Assembly: GCF_000686805.1 (NCBI RefSeq)
Contig: NZ_JMLP01000021.1
Location: 1-64,000, forward strand
DNA from: Bacillus sp. UNC41MFS5
GTDB taxonomy: Bacteria > Bacillota > Bacilli > Bacillales_B > DSM-18226
DNA: 64,000 bases
Direction: 5' to 3'
In this document: in pieces, positions 18,813 to 28,725 of the stretch
Layout of the letters: each line of letters opens with the position of its first letter
How positions within the stretch are numbered: the first letter of the stretch is position 1
Notes under the pieces: generated by a model
The model's database searches: none
The model's input: only the letters and a program-made list of their open reading frames with translations
Told to the model about the DNA's origin: nothing
Program-made: the position numbers and the translations under genes

Positions 18813-20087
18813 ATGGGATACCCTAGTTCCTTATGGAAACATACTGCAAAAAACTTAAAATTGCGTTATCCATTAACATCCGATGTGGAAGTGGATACTG
18901 CCATCATAGGCGGAGGCTACACTGGCTTGGCAACCGCCTATTTTTTACAGTCACTAGGCATTCAATCCGCTATTGTTGAACAGCACCATATTGGTTGGGG
19001 GGCAAGCGGTAGAAATGCAGGAATGTCTATCCCGGGATTCAAAATGCACATAGGAACCATTATGAAAAAGTGGGGGCATGAGGCAGCAAACGAAATGCTT
19101 AATATGTCTATTGATGGAATCAAACTGGTGACGGACATTATCCATGAACATGATATTGATTGTTCTTTATCCAACCAAGGGAGTATTAGTGCAGCATTCA
19201 AAGAAAGTCATTTTGAAACGTTTAAACGTAATCAAGAATTTATGGAGAAACATTTCCAATACAGGACCACAGTGTTGAACCGACACGAGGTTGAAACTGA
19301 ATTAGGAACAGATATTTATCATGGCCTCCTTGTTGATCCACACGCTATATCTTTTCACCCACTTAATTACGCTTTAGGTTTAGCAAAAGCAGTAGAAGAA
19401 CGTGGGGTTACTATTTTTGAAAAAACACCTGTTTCAAAGATTACTAAACAGCAAGATAAAGTCATCCTTGACACACCACAAGGCCGGGTTAAAGCATCTC
19501 ACCTGGTCATCGCAACCAATGGCTACACAACTTCACTTACGCCCAAACTTTTTAAATCTGTTATTCCGATGGGGAGTTACATGATTGCTACAGAGCCGTT
19601 AGATAATGATTTAGCACAAAAACTCATTCCCCAAAGAAGATCGGTGTCAGATAGTAAAAAATTTCTCTATTACTTTAGACTGTCTCCTGATAATCGAATG
19701 ATTTTTGGAGGACGAGTCAGCTTTGATTGTAACGAAACCCCAGAAGTTTATGAACAAACCCATAGGAATATGCTGTCTGTATTTCCGGAATTAAAAGATT
19801 ATAAGGTTGATTACAAATGGGGTGGCCTAATCGCCTTAACCCCTGATATGCTTCCTCATATCGGGAAGACGGAAGAAGGCTTCCACTTTGCTCTTGGATA
19901 TAGTGGGAGAGGTGCTACAATATCTACATTAATGGGAAAACTTTTAGCATTAAATATTAAAGCAGAAGAACGACCATTACATCATTTAGAGAAATTACCT
20001 TTACGTCAGATTCCATTACACTCCCAACGAGGTATGGCGCTTAATCTAGTTGGCGCTTATTATAAATTACTGGACAAATGGGGATAA
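18813..20087 (+). CDS. FAD-dependent amine oxidase, copy 2
   Basis: A 424-residue paralogue of the preceding gene, alike along its whole length: TAIIGGGYTGLATAYFL at the N-terminus, GWGASGRNAGM, the shared PLRQIPLHSQRGMALNLVGAYYK end, and matching spacing throughout. It is diverged enough at DNA level that this is an old duplication. ATG at 18813 was chosen (AAAGGATGATTGG upstream); the TTG two codons earlier is less likely. The pair suggests two related substrates or a hetero-oligomeric oxidase. Confidence 0.87.
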   Translation: MGYPSSLWKHTAKNLKLRYPLTSDVEVDTAIIGGGYTGLATAYFLQSLGIQSAIVEQHHIGWGASGRNAGMSIPGFKMHIGTIMKKWGHEAANEMLNMSIDGIKLVTDIIHEHDIDCSLSNQGSISAAFKESHFETFKRNQEFMEKHFQYRTTVLNRHEVETELGTDIYHGLLVDPHAISFHPLNYALGLAKAVEERGVTIFEKTPVSKITKQQDKVILDTPQGRVKASHLVIATNGYTTSLTPKLFKSVIPMGSYMIATEPLDNDLAQKLIPQRRSVSDSKKFLYYFRLSPDNRMIFGGRVSFDCNETPEVYEQTHRNMLSVFPELKDYKVDYKWGGLIALTPDMLPHIGKTEEGFHFALGYSGRGATISTLMGKLLALNIKAEERPLHHLEKLPLRQIPLHSQRGMALNLVGAYYKLLDKWG

Positions 20088-20117
20088 GCCTCATCTATGC
20101 AGTTCGACTTTCTATAG

Positions 20118-20154
20118 AAAAATGCCTGGATTATTCTGCAATCCAAGCATTTTT
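20118..20154 (+). terminator. terminator of the FAD oxidase operon
   Basis: AAAAATGC-C-TGGATT pairs with AATCCA-A-GCATTTTT (one mismatch) and the T-run follows directly. Confidence 0.75.
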
Positions 20155-20463
20155 CGTATTTCTACATCTTTAGATTTCTGATTATTTTACTTTTATACGG
20201 CATTTTTTATATTTATCATTCTTTATTATGTTTTGTTAAAAGGTCAGTAAGGACTTGTTGATTATTTAGGTATAGAATAAAGGAAAACAAGGGTCTGCCC
20301 CCCCCGGTGCAGAAACGCTTCTACAGTGGGGGACTAGGCACTTTATTTTTTTCCACATAATTCTTATTTGTTTTGACAAAATAACAAATATACTGTAAAT
20401 TAACATATGTACGAACAATATGATTTAATTTTACTAGAATATTCGTGTTTGGGAGTGTAATTT
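20155..20463. other. intergenic region with a degenerate repeat
   Basis: Includes a C8 run at about 20298-20305 and a GTCTGCC...GGACTAGGCAC block resembling decayed copies of the GTGCCTG-type hairpins seen elsewhere in this window. No purine riboswitch core is present upstream of guaC. Confidence 0.4.
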
Positions 20464-21447
20464 ATGGATAATGTATTTGATTATGAAGATATTCAACTGA
20501 TTCCTGCTAAATCTATCGTTAACAGTAGATCTGAGTGTGATACGAGTGTCACATTTGGTGGACATACATTTAAATTGCCAGTTGTACCTGCAAATATGCA
20601 GACGATTATAGATGAAAAGCTTGCGATTTTCTTCGCGGAAAATGGTTACTTCTATATTATGCACCGTTTCCAGCCTGAAAAGCGGATTTCCTTCATCAAG
20701 GATATGCAAGGACGTGGACTTATCGCATCCATTAGTGTCGGTGTAAAAGAGGGAGAATATGATTTCATCAACCAGCTGGCCGATGAAAAGCTAACACCTG
20801 AATTTATTACCATTGATATTGCCCATGGTCACTCAAATGCCGTAATTAATATGATTAAGCATATTAAGAAACACTTACCTAATAGCTTTGTCATTGCTGG
20901 AAATGTCGGAACTCCAGAAGCTGTAAGGGAATTAGAGCATGCCGGTGCAGATGCGACGAAAGTTGGAATTGGACCTGGTAAAGTATGTATTACGAAAATT
21001 AAGACTGGATTTGGAACAGGCGGCTGGCAGTTAGCTGCACTTAGATGGTGTGCCAAGGCTGCAAGCAAACCAATTATCGCTGACGGCGGCATTCGCACAC
21101 ATGGTGATATCGCGAAATCCGTTCGATTTGGAGCATCAATGGTCATGATTGGTTCTTTATTTGCAGGACATGAAGAATCTCCTGGGGAAACAATTGAGAA
21201 GGACGGAAAGTGTGTGAAAGAATACTTCGGTTCAGCTTCGGAATTCCAAAAAGGCGAACGAAAAAATGTTGAAGGTAAAAAAATGTACGTAGAACACAAG
21301 GGCCGTTTAATCGATACATTGATCGAAATGGAACAGGATCTTCAGTCCTCTATTTCCTATGCCGGAGGTAACAAGTTAAAAGACATCCGTACAGTCGACT
21401 ATGTCATCGTGAAGAATTCCATCTTTAACGGAGATAAAGTTTATTAA
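20464..21447 (+). CDS. guaC: GMP reductase
   Basis: A 327-residue enzyme converting GMP to IMP with NADPH in purine salvage. It has the TIM-barrel fold of the IMPDH/GMPR family. The [20 protein letters not shown] segment near residue 170 holds the catalytic Cys. The absence of CBS domains and of the IMPDH flap, together with its length, marks it as GMPR. The start ATG follows GGGAGTG. Transcribed alone, with a strong terminator downstream. Confidence 0.94.
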   Translation: MDNVFDYEDIQLIPAKSIVNSRSECDTSVTFGGHTFKLPVVPANMQTIIDEKLAIFFAENGYFYIMHRFQPEKRISFIKDMQGRGLIASISVGVKEGEYDFINQLADEKLTPEFITIDIAHGHSNAVINMIKHIKKHLPNSFVIAGNVGTPEAVRELEHAGADATKVGIGPGKVCITKIKTGFGTGGWQLAALRWCAKAASKPIIADGGIRTHGDIAKSVRFGASMVMIGSLFAGHEESPGETIEKDGKCVKEYFGSASEFQKGERKNVEGKKMYVEHKGRLIDTLIEMEQDLQSSISYAGGNKLKDIRTVDYVIVKNSIFNGDKVY

Positions 21448-21454
21448 AAATAAG

Positions 21455-21503
21455 CTGCCTGTCCCCCTCACTTGGTTACCAAATGAGGGGGACAGGCAGT
21501 TTT
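21455..21503 (+). terminator. strong terminator after guaC with repeat-like core
   Basis: CTGCCTGTCCCCCTCA and TGAGGGGGACAGGCAG form a perfect 16-bp stem followed by TTTTG. The CTGCCTGTCCCC core belongs to a type of dispersed GTGCCTG/CTGCCTG hairpin seen again near 30850. It also stands just downstream of the racemase gene on the other strand, so it may work both ways. Confidence 0.88.
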
Positions 21504-21529
21504 GTTATTTTTCATTCTTTATATAGCAA

Positions 21530-22657
21530 TCATTTTGATATCTTAAGCTTTGAATGGAAAGTACGGCTATACAGGGTGTACTTTTCAATCCTGTCGCGAT
21601 TTGGTTCATACCCGATACCCGGAAGTTTGGGAATCGTAATCATTCCATCTTCAACAATCACCTCGGGATCGATAATATCTTCCTTCCAGTAATGTGCTGA
21701 GGCCGCTGTATCACCTGGAAGTTTAAAATTAGACAAGCTTGTGATTGCAATATTATGCGCCCTGCCAACTCCAGACTCTAGCATTCCTCCACACCAGACG
21801 GGAATTCCATTTGCCTCGCATAGATCATGGATCCGTTTGGACTCGGTTAGGCCTCCGACACGGCCGATCTTTATGTTTATTATTTTACAACTTCCCAGTT
21901 GTATCGCCTTTCTTACATCTTCGACACTATGGATACTTTCATCCAGACAAATCGGAGTCTCAATTTGCGCTTGCAGCTGCGCGTGGTCGATGATATCATC
22001 AAAGCCTAATGGCTGCTCAATCATTGTTAAGTTGAATTGGTCCATAGCCTTAAGCGTATCGATATCATCAAGTGTATAAGCGGTATTTGCGTCAGCCATC
22101 AATGGAATATCTGGGTACCGTTTACGTATCTCTGCTAAAATATTTAAATCCCATCCTGGTTGAATTTTCACCTTGATGCGCTTATATCCCTCTTGCAGAC
22201 TACCTTCTATCAAACTCAATAGTTCTTCGACCGTATCCTGAATCCCAATACTGACACCAACTTCAATCTTTTCTAATTTTCCTCCGAGAGCGGTAGCAAG
22301 ACTTACTCCCTGCTGTTTAGCATATGCATCCCAGATCGCCCCTTCCAGAGCAGCCTTCGCCATGTAATTTCCTCGAACATGATGGAACCGTTCGGAAACC
22401 TCATCCGGATGAGAAATCGGCTCTTTCAGAAGAAGGGGAATCAAAAAATCCTCCATCATATGCCAATTGGTTTTGACTGTCTCTTCCTTATATGTGGCAT
22501 CTATCGCAGCAACGGATTCTGCCCATCCCGAAATGCCATCCTTCGTTAGGACTTCCACTAAAATAAAATCTTTATCATATTCCGTTCCAACCGCTGTTGT
22601 AAAAGGGTGTAAAAGATCCATTTTCATATGTCGTAATACGATTCGTTGAATTTCCAT
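21530..22657 (-). CDS. N-succinylamino acid racemase / o-succinylbenzoate synthase family
   Basis: A 375-residue enolase-superfamily member of the MenC/NSAR group. The active site is visible: the KxK base pair in RIKVKI near residue 165, metal ligands Asp in MADANTAY, Glu in MIEQPLG and Asp in CLDESIH, and the opposite-face Lys in NIKIGRVGG. Not near any men gene. It follows a GNAT gene in an operon with an M20 deacylase and an amino-acid importer, the arrangement established for N-succinylamino acid racemase in Geobacillus kaustophilus. Racemisation of N-succinyl-D-amino acids is therefore favoured over menaquinone synthesis. Confidence 0.85.
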   Translation of the reverse strand: MEIQRIVLRHMKMDLLHPFTTAVGTEYDKDFILVEVLTKDGISGWAESVAAIDATYKEETVKTNWHMMEDFLIPLLLKEPISHPDEVSERFHHVRGNYMAKAALEGAIWDAYAKQQGVSLATALGGKLEKIEVGVSIGIQDTVEELLSLIEGSLQEGYKRIKVKIQPGWDLNILAEIRKRYPDIPLMADANTAYTLDDIDTLKAMDQFNLTMIEQPLGFDDIIDHAQLQAQIETPICLDESIHSVEDVRKAIQLGSCKIINIKIGRVGGLTESKRIHDLCEANGIPVWCGGMLESGVGRAHNIAITSLSNFKLPGDTAASAHYWKEDIIDPEVIVEDGMITIPKLPGIGYEPNRDRIEKYTLYSRTFHSKLKISK

Positions 22658-22678
22658 TCTATCTATCCCTCATTCCGT

Positions 22679-23500
22679 TTAGGTACGTTTCTTAGTTAAT
22701 ACATAGTGATGGAGGTAAGGAAAATTACTTTTTCGTAATGCCGTAACCGTCCATCCTTTGCTTAAATAATAGGTAAAAATCTCGCGCGTTTTCAGACGCC
22801 AATCCAATGCAGTTTCTAAATCATTCGCTTTAATGGTTTGAAATTGATTCGGAACTGGTACATACAGAACATTCACATTCCATTCGCTATCAAGTAACAC
22901 AGTTTTCGGAATCGGGAAGCCCTGAGCATCCACTTCCACTTGAATCAAAAGGGGCACTTCTTCGACTTTAGCAGAATCTTCCGATGGCTTCGACGTTTCC
23001 CCAGCTATGTCCCATTCCACTAAAAAACGATCGGATGGTAAGCCTGCATTAAGAATATCAGGCATTTCACCGTAACAATTTTCAATATACTGCGTACAAA
23101 CTCCACCCAATTTGCTTAAATTAAGATATCCATTAACCGTTTCTAGTGGATCATATGTCCACACGATTAATCGGTAGCCCTTTTTAAGAGCTTCTTCTCG
23201 CTGCCTTAATTTTAATTTTTCACCGATGCCCATTTTTTGAAAATCTGGGTGAATTCCCATACTGTGTGAGCAAAGATAAATGGTTGTCCCATCAAATCCA
23301 GGAAAGCTATATTGAAATCCAATTAAACGTGTTCCAGAAAAAGCGCCAATCACCAGCCCGCCATTTTTTACAACGGCAATGCTATGATTCACTGGGACCG
23401 GATCTTCATCCGCCCAAATAAGACTTTCTAAATCTCTCACGGCTGTCAATTCCTCTGCCGAATGTAACATACGTATCGTAATCGGTTCTAATAAATCCAT
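22679..23500 (-). CDS. GNAT acyltransferase, candidate succinyl-CoA:D-amino acid N-succinyltransferase
   Basis: About 273 residues of the GNAT fold. The acetyl-CoA/acyl-CoA binding loop is near residue 90: SMGIHPDFQKMGIGEKLK (motif A, Q/R-x-x-G-x-G). Long C-terminal extension (about residues 150-273) of unknown role. In the described irreversible D-to-L amino acid pathway a GNAT enzyme N-succinylates the D-amino acid before racemisation; this gene is next to the racemase gene, 21 bases apart, and fits that role by context. The start at 23500 has CAGGAGGGG upstream (about 11 bases). Confidence 0.75.
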   Translation of the reverse strand: MDLLEPITIRMLHSAEELTAVRDLESLIWADEDPVPVNHSIAVVKNGGLVIGAFSGTRLIGFQYSFPGFDGTTIYLCSHSMGIHPDFQKMGIGEKLKLRQREEALKKGYRLIVWTYDPLETVNGYLNLSKLGGVCTQYIENCYGEMPDILNAGLPSDRFLVEWDIAGETSKPSEDSAKVEEVPLLIQVEVDAQGFPIPKTVLLDSEWNVNVLYVPVPNQFQTIKANDLETALDWRLKTREIFTYYLSKGWTVTALRKSNFPYLHHYVLTKKRT

Positions 23501-23528
23501 CTTGAGTAACGCCCCTCCTGAAAATAGT

Positions 23529-24284
23529 TTAGATAACACTTTTAAGAAAGCTTTTTAAACGGTCACTGTTTGGATTGCTGAATAGTTGTAATGGCGGTCC
23601 TTGTTCCTCGATGACACCGTCACACATATAAATAACTCGATCGGCTACCTCTCTAGCAAACTTCATCTCGTGGGTTACGATTAGCATCGTCATTCCTTCT
23701 TCGGCTAACCCCTTCATAACATTAAGAACCTCACTAACTAGTTCTGGATCTAACGCAGAAGTCGGTTCATCAAAGAGCATAATTTTCGGATTCATCGCCA
23801 TCGCCCGGGCAATCGCGACCCGCTGCTGCTGACCTCCGGAAAGCTTCCTTGGGTATACATCCTTTTTATCTTTAAGACCGACTCTTTCGAGGAGGACTAA
23901 AGCCTGTTCGACGGCTTCTGCTTTAGACTTCTTTAACGCCTGAATAGGCGCTTCCATAATATTTTGTAAGACGGTAAGGTGCGGGAATAGGTTAAATTGT
24001 TGGAATACCATTCCCACTTCCCGCCTAATTTGTTGAATACTACGCGGCAAATAGTTTAATTCCATTCCATCAATCGTAATTCGACCAGAAGACAGGGTCT
24101 CAAGCCCGTTCAGACAGCGGAGGAGCGTACTTTTACCCGAGCCGCTTGACCCAATCAGGGCTACAACCTCGCCAGGATACACCTGTAAATTAATCCCTTT
24201 TAAAACCTCCAGCTGATGGAAACTTTTATGGACTTTTTCAATTTCAATAATAGGATGAAGATGATCTTTCACATGATTTGACAC
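23529..24284 (-). CDS. amino-acid ABC transporter ATPase
   Basis: 251 residues, GlnQ/HisP type. Walker [13 protein letters not shown]-loop MVFQQFNLF, signature [15 protein letters not shown], Walker [15 protein letters not shown]-loop VTHEMKFA. Third transporter gene of the operon, after the binding protein and permease. Confidence 0.94.
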   Translation of the reverse strand: MSNHVKDHLHPIIEIEKVHKSFHQLEVLKGINLQVYPGEVVALIGSSGSGKSTLLRCLNGLETLSSGRITIDGMELNYLPRSIQQIRREVGMVFQQFNLFPHLTVLQNIMEAPIQALKKSKAEAVEQALVLLERVGLKDKKDVYPRKLSGGQQQRVAIARAMAMNPKIMLFDEPTSALDPELVSEVLNVMKGLAEEGMTMLIVTHEMKFAREVADRVIYMCDGVIEEQGPPLQLFSNPNSDRLKSFLKSVI

Positions 24285-24301
24285 ATTAGGTCCTCCCTAA
24301 A

Positions 24302-24958
24302 CTATCGTTCGCTAATCGACAACTTAAATTCTACTTTTCTTAAGAAAAACGAGAATATCGTGGTCATCACTAAGTAAAGAACGGCAGCTGTAATATAGAA
24401 TTCAATAAATGCATAATTTGTTGACGCAAATCTTTGTGAAGTCATCATCAATTCTGATACGGTAACAAGCGACGCAAGCGATGAATCTTTTAATAATGTG
24501 ATAGATTCATTGCCAATCGCAGGGATGCTTACTCTTAATGCCTGCGGGAGAATAATTCTTCTCATAATTGTGGGATAACTCAGTCCAAGTGACTGAGCTG
24601 CTTCCATCTGCCCTTTTGGGATGGACAAGATCCCCCCTCTTAAAATTTCAGCAATATAAGCACCGGCATTTATTCCTAACGCCAGCACTGACGCGGTAAA
24701 GGGATCTAATTCAATCCCAATTTGCGGAAGGCCGAAGTAGACAAGAAATAGTTGTACCAACAGCGGGGTCCCCCTTAGGACCCAAATATAAAAGTCTGCA
24801 AACAATGACAAAATCTTAAACTTTGAAATCTTCAGGATTACAATGATAATTCCCATCACTAACCCAAGTACTAAGGAAAGAATCGAGATTTCAAGTGTCA
24901 TTATCGATGCCTTGAGTAAAAATGGAATGTATTCAGTTACAAGAGAAAAATCTAACAT
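24302..24958 (-). CDS. amino-acid ABC transporter permease
   Basis: A 218-residue HisM/GlnP-type permease with five hydrophobic segments. The opening SLVTEYIPFLLKASIMTLEI is the conserved first helix region, and AEILRGGILSIPKGQMEAAQ the EAA loop contacting the ATPase. Spaced 12 bases from the binding-protein gene and 17 from the ATPase gene. Confidence 0.93.
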   Translation of the reverse strand: MLDFSLVTEYIPFLLKASIMTLEISILSLVLGLVMGIIIVILKISKFKILSLFADFYIWVLRGTPLLVQLFLVYFGLPQIGIELDPFTASVLALGINAGAYIAEILRGGILSIPKGQMEAAQSLGLSYPTIMRRIILPQALRVSIPAIGNESITLLKDSSLASLVTVSELMMTSQRFASTNYAFIEFYITAAVLYLVMTTIFSFFLRKVEFKLSISER

Positions 24959-24970
24959 ATCTTTAGCTCC

Positions 24971-25759
24971 TTATCGGATGTCTTTTCCAAACCATTTTTT
25001 ACTAATTTCTTCATATTTACCGTCTTTTTGCATTTCGGCGATCACCTTATTGATTTCTTTACGGAAATCATTATCTTCTTTACGGATCGTCATGCCCGCT
25101 AATTCAGTATTTAATAGTCCGTCAATTGCTACTAAACTATAATTCTGATCGAGGATAATTTTGGCACCGACGCCTTGGTCTGTTGAAACACCATCAAGAC
25201 GTCCATTTACTAAGTCTTCAAAAGCAAGAAAATCATTCTTATACAGTTTCACATCGGCCCCAAGCTTGGTTACCTCTTCTGCTGCAGTAGTAGAGATTGT
25301 TACACCAATCTTTTTTCCTTTCATGTCTTTTGGGTCTTTTATAGAAGAAGCTTTTGGAACAAACAACTGATTACCAGTGGTAAAATAAGGGTCGCTAAAC
25401 GATACTTTCTTCTTTCTTTCCTCGGTAATCGCCATATCGGAAATGATAATATCAAACTTTTTCCCAGTTAATGCAGGGATCATACTATCCCAGGGGTTTG
25501 ATACTAAAACCGCATTAACACCAAGTCTTTTTGCCACTTCTTGAGCAATATCCACGTCAAATCCTTCTAACTCATTGCTTTTATTAATGTAGTTATATGG
25601 AGGGTACGCTCCCTCAAGGGCAATCTTCATTTCTCCCTTATCCTTAATCGACTTAAGTGTATCTTCTTTTGCTGAACCGCTAGCATCCTTGCTCCCACCG
25701 CACGCAGCCACGATCATGACTAGACAAGCTATACACAAACCAACCATAAACTTTTTCAT
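24971..25759 (-). CDS. amino-acid ABC transporter substrate-binding lipoprotein
   Basis: A 262-residue lipoprotein with signal peptide and lipobox VAAC near residue 20. The mature family-3 solute-binding domain contains the conserved EGAYPPYNYIN, DVDIAQEVAKRLGV and SDMAITEERKKKVSFSDPYF segments. Given the operon, a D-amino acid or N-acyl-D-amino acid is the predicted ligand; this is inference. Confidence 0.92.
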   Translation of the reverse strand: MKKFMVGLCIACLVMIVAACGGSKDASGSAKEDTLKSIKDKGEMKIALEGAYPPYNYINKSNELEGFDVDIAQEVAKRLGVNAVLVSNPWDSMIPALTGKKFDIIISDMAITEERKKKVSFSDPYFTTGNQLFVPKASSIKDPKDMKGKKIGVTISTTAAEEVTKLGADVKLYKNDFLAFEDLVNGRLDGVSTDQGVGAKIILDQNYSLVAIDGLLNTELAGMTIRKEDNDFRKEINKVIAEMQKDGKYEEISKKWFGKDIR

Positions 25760-25771
25760 AAAAATCCCCCA

Positions 25772-26923
25772 TTACCGTTTATTTTCATGATTATTTGAAG
25801 CAGCCTTATAAACTAGACTTGATAATATTTTCGTTCCATAGAGGAGCGCTTCTTGATTAAACTCCATCTCCGGGTGATGAAGACCAGGACGCAAGTCACA
25901 GCCAAGTCCAATCATGGTCGCCTTTAGTTCCGGATTTTGAAGGGTATAGAAATGAAAATCTTCACCCCCTTGTGAAATACAGTTGTCCACCACATTTTCT
26001 TCTCCCATGACAAAGGCCGCAGCTTCTTTTGCCATCTTAATCGCATCTTTATTTAATCTTGAGGCTGGAACAAATTCTTCCACGGTGGCGTTTATTCTTG
26101 TCCCAGTAAGAGCACCTACTTTCTCTAGCAAATCTAATGCTCTGGACTGCAGCTCTTCCATCGCTTCATTTGTTGCTGCCCGTAAATCTAATATAAAATT
26201 TGCAGTTTCAGGAATGACATTGGAGGAATTTCCCCCAGCATGTAAGCCCGTCATTTTTATCGAAAAAGAATCAGCGCTTTTTAAACGTATGTTTTGCAAG
26301 GCTTGAATTACGTATGATGCGGCTTCGATCGAATTGTTACCATCCTGGGGCCGCGATGCATGGGCTTGTTTTCCCTTAATAACTCCGTATATGGTGGCAC
26401 AGGAACTATGAACGATGGCAGGAGCGACTTTCCCCATGGGAACTTCCATCCAGGGTCGAAGATGTACACCAAATAAGTAATGGACACCTTCCAAGGCTCC
26501 ATCTTGCATCATTTGTAGTGCACCTTCGCCTTTTTCTTCAGCTGGTTGGAAAATGAAACGAACCGGCTTTGATCGTTCGGGTTTACAAGTCGCAAAAGCC
26601 AAGGCAGTATGTAGTACCATGGTGCTGTGGGCATCATGCCCACAGGAATGATTGGGTTGGACCTTCCCTTTCACTTCTTGTAATAGGGCATCCATATCCG
26701 CGCGTAAAGCCACGATTTCGTCGCCTTCACCTGGTATATCAGCAATAATCCCAGAATGACCAGCGAAGGTCTTACATGATATCCCCGCTCTTGCTAACTC
26801 TTCCTGAATATATCGGGAGGTCTTTTGTTCCTGCCAGCTGGGTTCAGCCAATTGGTGTAGGTCAGCATAAGTCTTTAAAATGGTTTGCTCCTGCTCATTT
26901 ATATAATGAATAAGCTGGCTCAT
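25772..26923 (-). CDS. M20-family amidohydrolase, candidate N-succinyl-L-amino acid desuccinylase
   Basis: About 383 residues of the M20 metallopeptidase/aminoacylase family. Metal ligands are visible: His in CGHDAHS near residue 90, Asp immediately after, the catalytic Glu in QPAEEKGEGA near residue 125, and the final His in GLHHPEMEF near residue 350. In the D-to-L pathway an M20 enzyme hydrolyses the N-succinyl-L-amino acid, making conversion irreversible. ATG at 26923 follows AGGAGAG; an in-frame ATG 10 codons earlier overlaps the RpiR gene. Confidence 0.85.
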   Translation of the reverse strand: MSQLIHYINEQEQTILKTYADLHQLAEPSWQEQKTSRYIQEELARAGISCKTFAGHSGIIADIPGEGDEIVALRADMDALLQEVKGKVQPNHSCGHDAHSTMVLHTALAFATCKPERSKPVRFIFQPAEEKGEGALQMMQDGALEGVHYLFGVHLRPWMEVPMGKVAPAIVHSSCATIYGVIKGKQAHASRPQDGNNSIEAASYVIQALQNIRLKSADSFSIKMTGLHAGGNSSNVIPETANFILDLRAATNEAMEELQSRALDLLEKVGALTGTRINATVEEFVPASRLNKDAIKMAKEAAAFVMGEENVVDNCISQGGEDFHFYTLQNPELKATMIGLGCDLRPGLHHPEMEFNQEALLYGTKILSSLVYKAASNNHENKR

Positions 26924-26949
26924 GAAATTTCTCCTCTCCTCAAAAGTGT

Positions 26950-27801
26950 TCATTCAATAAAAACATGGTAATTCGTGTAAAGCTCTTCTAATTTCTGCTG
27001 TCGAGCTTGAATCTGATAAGAATCTTTCACCTTCATTCCGGCAATGATAAAATCCAACAAAATGATGGCTGGTGTGATGGAATGGGCTGCCGACTCTGAA
27101 TCTTCCTCCGTGGTTAATGTAAGGTCAGCGATTCGACCAATTGGAGACAATAAACGATCTGTCACGCAAATTAATGGTATCCCCTGTTTTTTGGCACACT
27201 CCGCAATATGAAGGGTTTCCTTCGAATAGCGCGGAAACGAGATAATAAATAAAACAGAACGCTCACTTAAATCTCCCAACCGCTCGTAGATTTCTCCTGT
27301 TGATGGGCAGAGTGTGACTTGATCCCGAAGAGAATGGAGCTGAAAAGAAAACCAGTGTGCCGGTGCATAGGATGCACCCATTCCCAAAATGAAGATTCGA
27401 TCGGCTTTGATTAATTCATTAACGACCTTCCATAGTTCTGTTTCATTCAGTTGATGATTGGTTTGCCGCTGGGAAAGAATTTCTTTTTCCAGGATTTCTG
27501 TAAAGAGAGACGTGTGCTCTTCCTCTTTCCTTTCTACTTGCGGATCTGAACTAAATGGATGCAAACTTTTGTTTACAATCTGCTGTTGAATGTAATTCTG
27601 CATTTCACTGAAACCATTAAATCCCAATGCGTAGGATAGACGAATGACGGTGGTTTCACTAACTTCTACCTTTCGTCCTATCATCATCGCTGTGCTAAAA
27701 GCTGATTCATCCAGTTTCTCTATCAAATGTTTGGCAACTTTCTTTTGCCCAGGTGACAAGGTATCATATTTTTCTTTAATAATCGTTTCAAAACTTTTCA
27801 T
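26950..27801 (-). CDS. RpiR-family transcriptional regulator
   Basis: About 283 residues: an N-terminal HTH_6 domain (about 1-75; recognition helix around VSETTVIRLSYALGFNGFSE) and a C-terminal SIS domain (about 115-250; IFILGMGASYAP and SRYSKETLH-like ligand loop, seen as SFPRYSKETLHIA). SIS domains usually bind phosphosugars, but RpiR proteins also control amino-sugar and amino-acid genes. It is the first gene of the D-amino-acid operon and probably regulates it. ATG at 27801 follows TGGAGG. Confidence 0.87.
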   Translation of the reverse strand: MKSFETIIKEKYDTLSPGQKKVAKHLIEKLDESAFSTAMMIGRKVEVSETTVIRLSYALGFNGFSEMQNYIQQQIVNKSLHPFSSDPQVERKEEEHTSLFTEILEKEILSQRQTNHQLNETELWKVVNELIKADRIFILGMGASYAPAHWFSFQLHSLRDQVTLCPSTGEIYERLGDLSERSVLFIISFPRYSKETLHIAECAKKQGIPLICVTDRLLSPIGRIADLTLTTEEDSESAAHSITPAIILLDFIIAGMKVKDSYQIQARQQKLEELYTNYHVFIE

Positions 27802-27826
27802 ACGGACCTCCATATTGTGCAGTTAA

Positions 27827-28202
27827 TACTTCATTTTCTAAAAATGTTGCAGTAACTTCTTTATTGTTTTTTATTATACTTCATTTCTTGAATATTTAGA
27901 AATATTTTTTTATTAAAAACTACTTTTTTTTAGCATGTTCGAAAAAATGAATTTGTATCGAATGTGTGTGAACAACTGAAAACCATGATTTAGTAGAAAT
28001 ACAGATTAATCCGCTCCATACCAATCACGTTCGCTTTATTATCAAGGTAGTCTGCAATGTAATAAAAAAACACCCACAAACGTTGATTTAACGCATTTGT
28101 AAGTGTTTTATATTGTTTGGAAAGGTCTTGAGTCGATACTCTTTTATTCCTGAAACAGCAGTTCAAGTTCCTCCTTCTCTTTAATTGATATTAACAAATT
28201 TT
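27827..28202. other. intergenic region with a hairpin
   Basis: About 375 bases, no gene. A stem AAAACACCCACAAA / TTTGTAAGTGTTTT (with minor mismatch) lies at about 28067-28112 and looks like a weak terminator. The left part, next to the RpiR gene, is AT-rich and should contain its promoter. Confidence 0.45.
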
Positions 28203-28634
28203 CTATTTACCAAATGGATTTAACTTGCTTCCCTCCAAATCATCTCCAACAGAAGAAAGTCCACCGGTTAGTGCGTTTAATAATTCTTGATCTACATCTA
28301 CTTTCCAATCGCCATCTACTTTTACTAAATTGATTTTCACCTTATTAGTTACTTTTTTTGCTGAAGGTTCATTAACGCCGGTTACTAATTTGTTAGTCAT
28401 TTCTTTTTCTATCGCTTCATCATCTGTCTCTTCACCTGAGAAAGCTTGTGCTAAAGCTTCCTGCATCACTTCTTGAATGATTGTCCCAAGGATGATTTTC
28501 GTATCCACTGTTTTAATTGTGGATTCTACTGTTGCTTTCTTTTCCACCTCGTTCACTTTGCCAACCGTCTCCATTCTTCTTGTGCCAAAGGAACCATTCC
28601 TATGGTCATAAACTTTCTTCTTTATTACGAACAA
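28203..28634 (-). pseudogene. C-terminal remnant of a DUF4878/DUF5105-like lipoprotein
   Basis: About 120 residues from VGKVNEVEKKATVESTIKTVD to the end resemble the C-terminal domain of secreted Bacillus lipoproteins of the DUF4878/DUF5105 type (transport-factor-like fold with a KVDGDWKVD motif near the end). The signal peptide, lipobox and first half are missing, and the upstream residues (MFVIKKKVYDHRNG...) are unrelated and lack a ribosome site. I therefore read it as a truncated, probably silent, gene. Confidence 0.6.
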
Positions 28635-28725
28635 AGTTTTTTACTTCCATACATTACCATGTTAAAATTAGTATAAATATCCAAATTATACACCACAACA
28701 AATACAAAACAGAAGGATGGCACGA

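Noticed and set aside
20155..20463. Purine riboswitch upstream of guaC
   Set aside because: The conserved purine-aptamer core is not present; only a C8 run and degenerate repeat pieces are seen.
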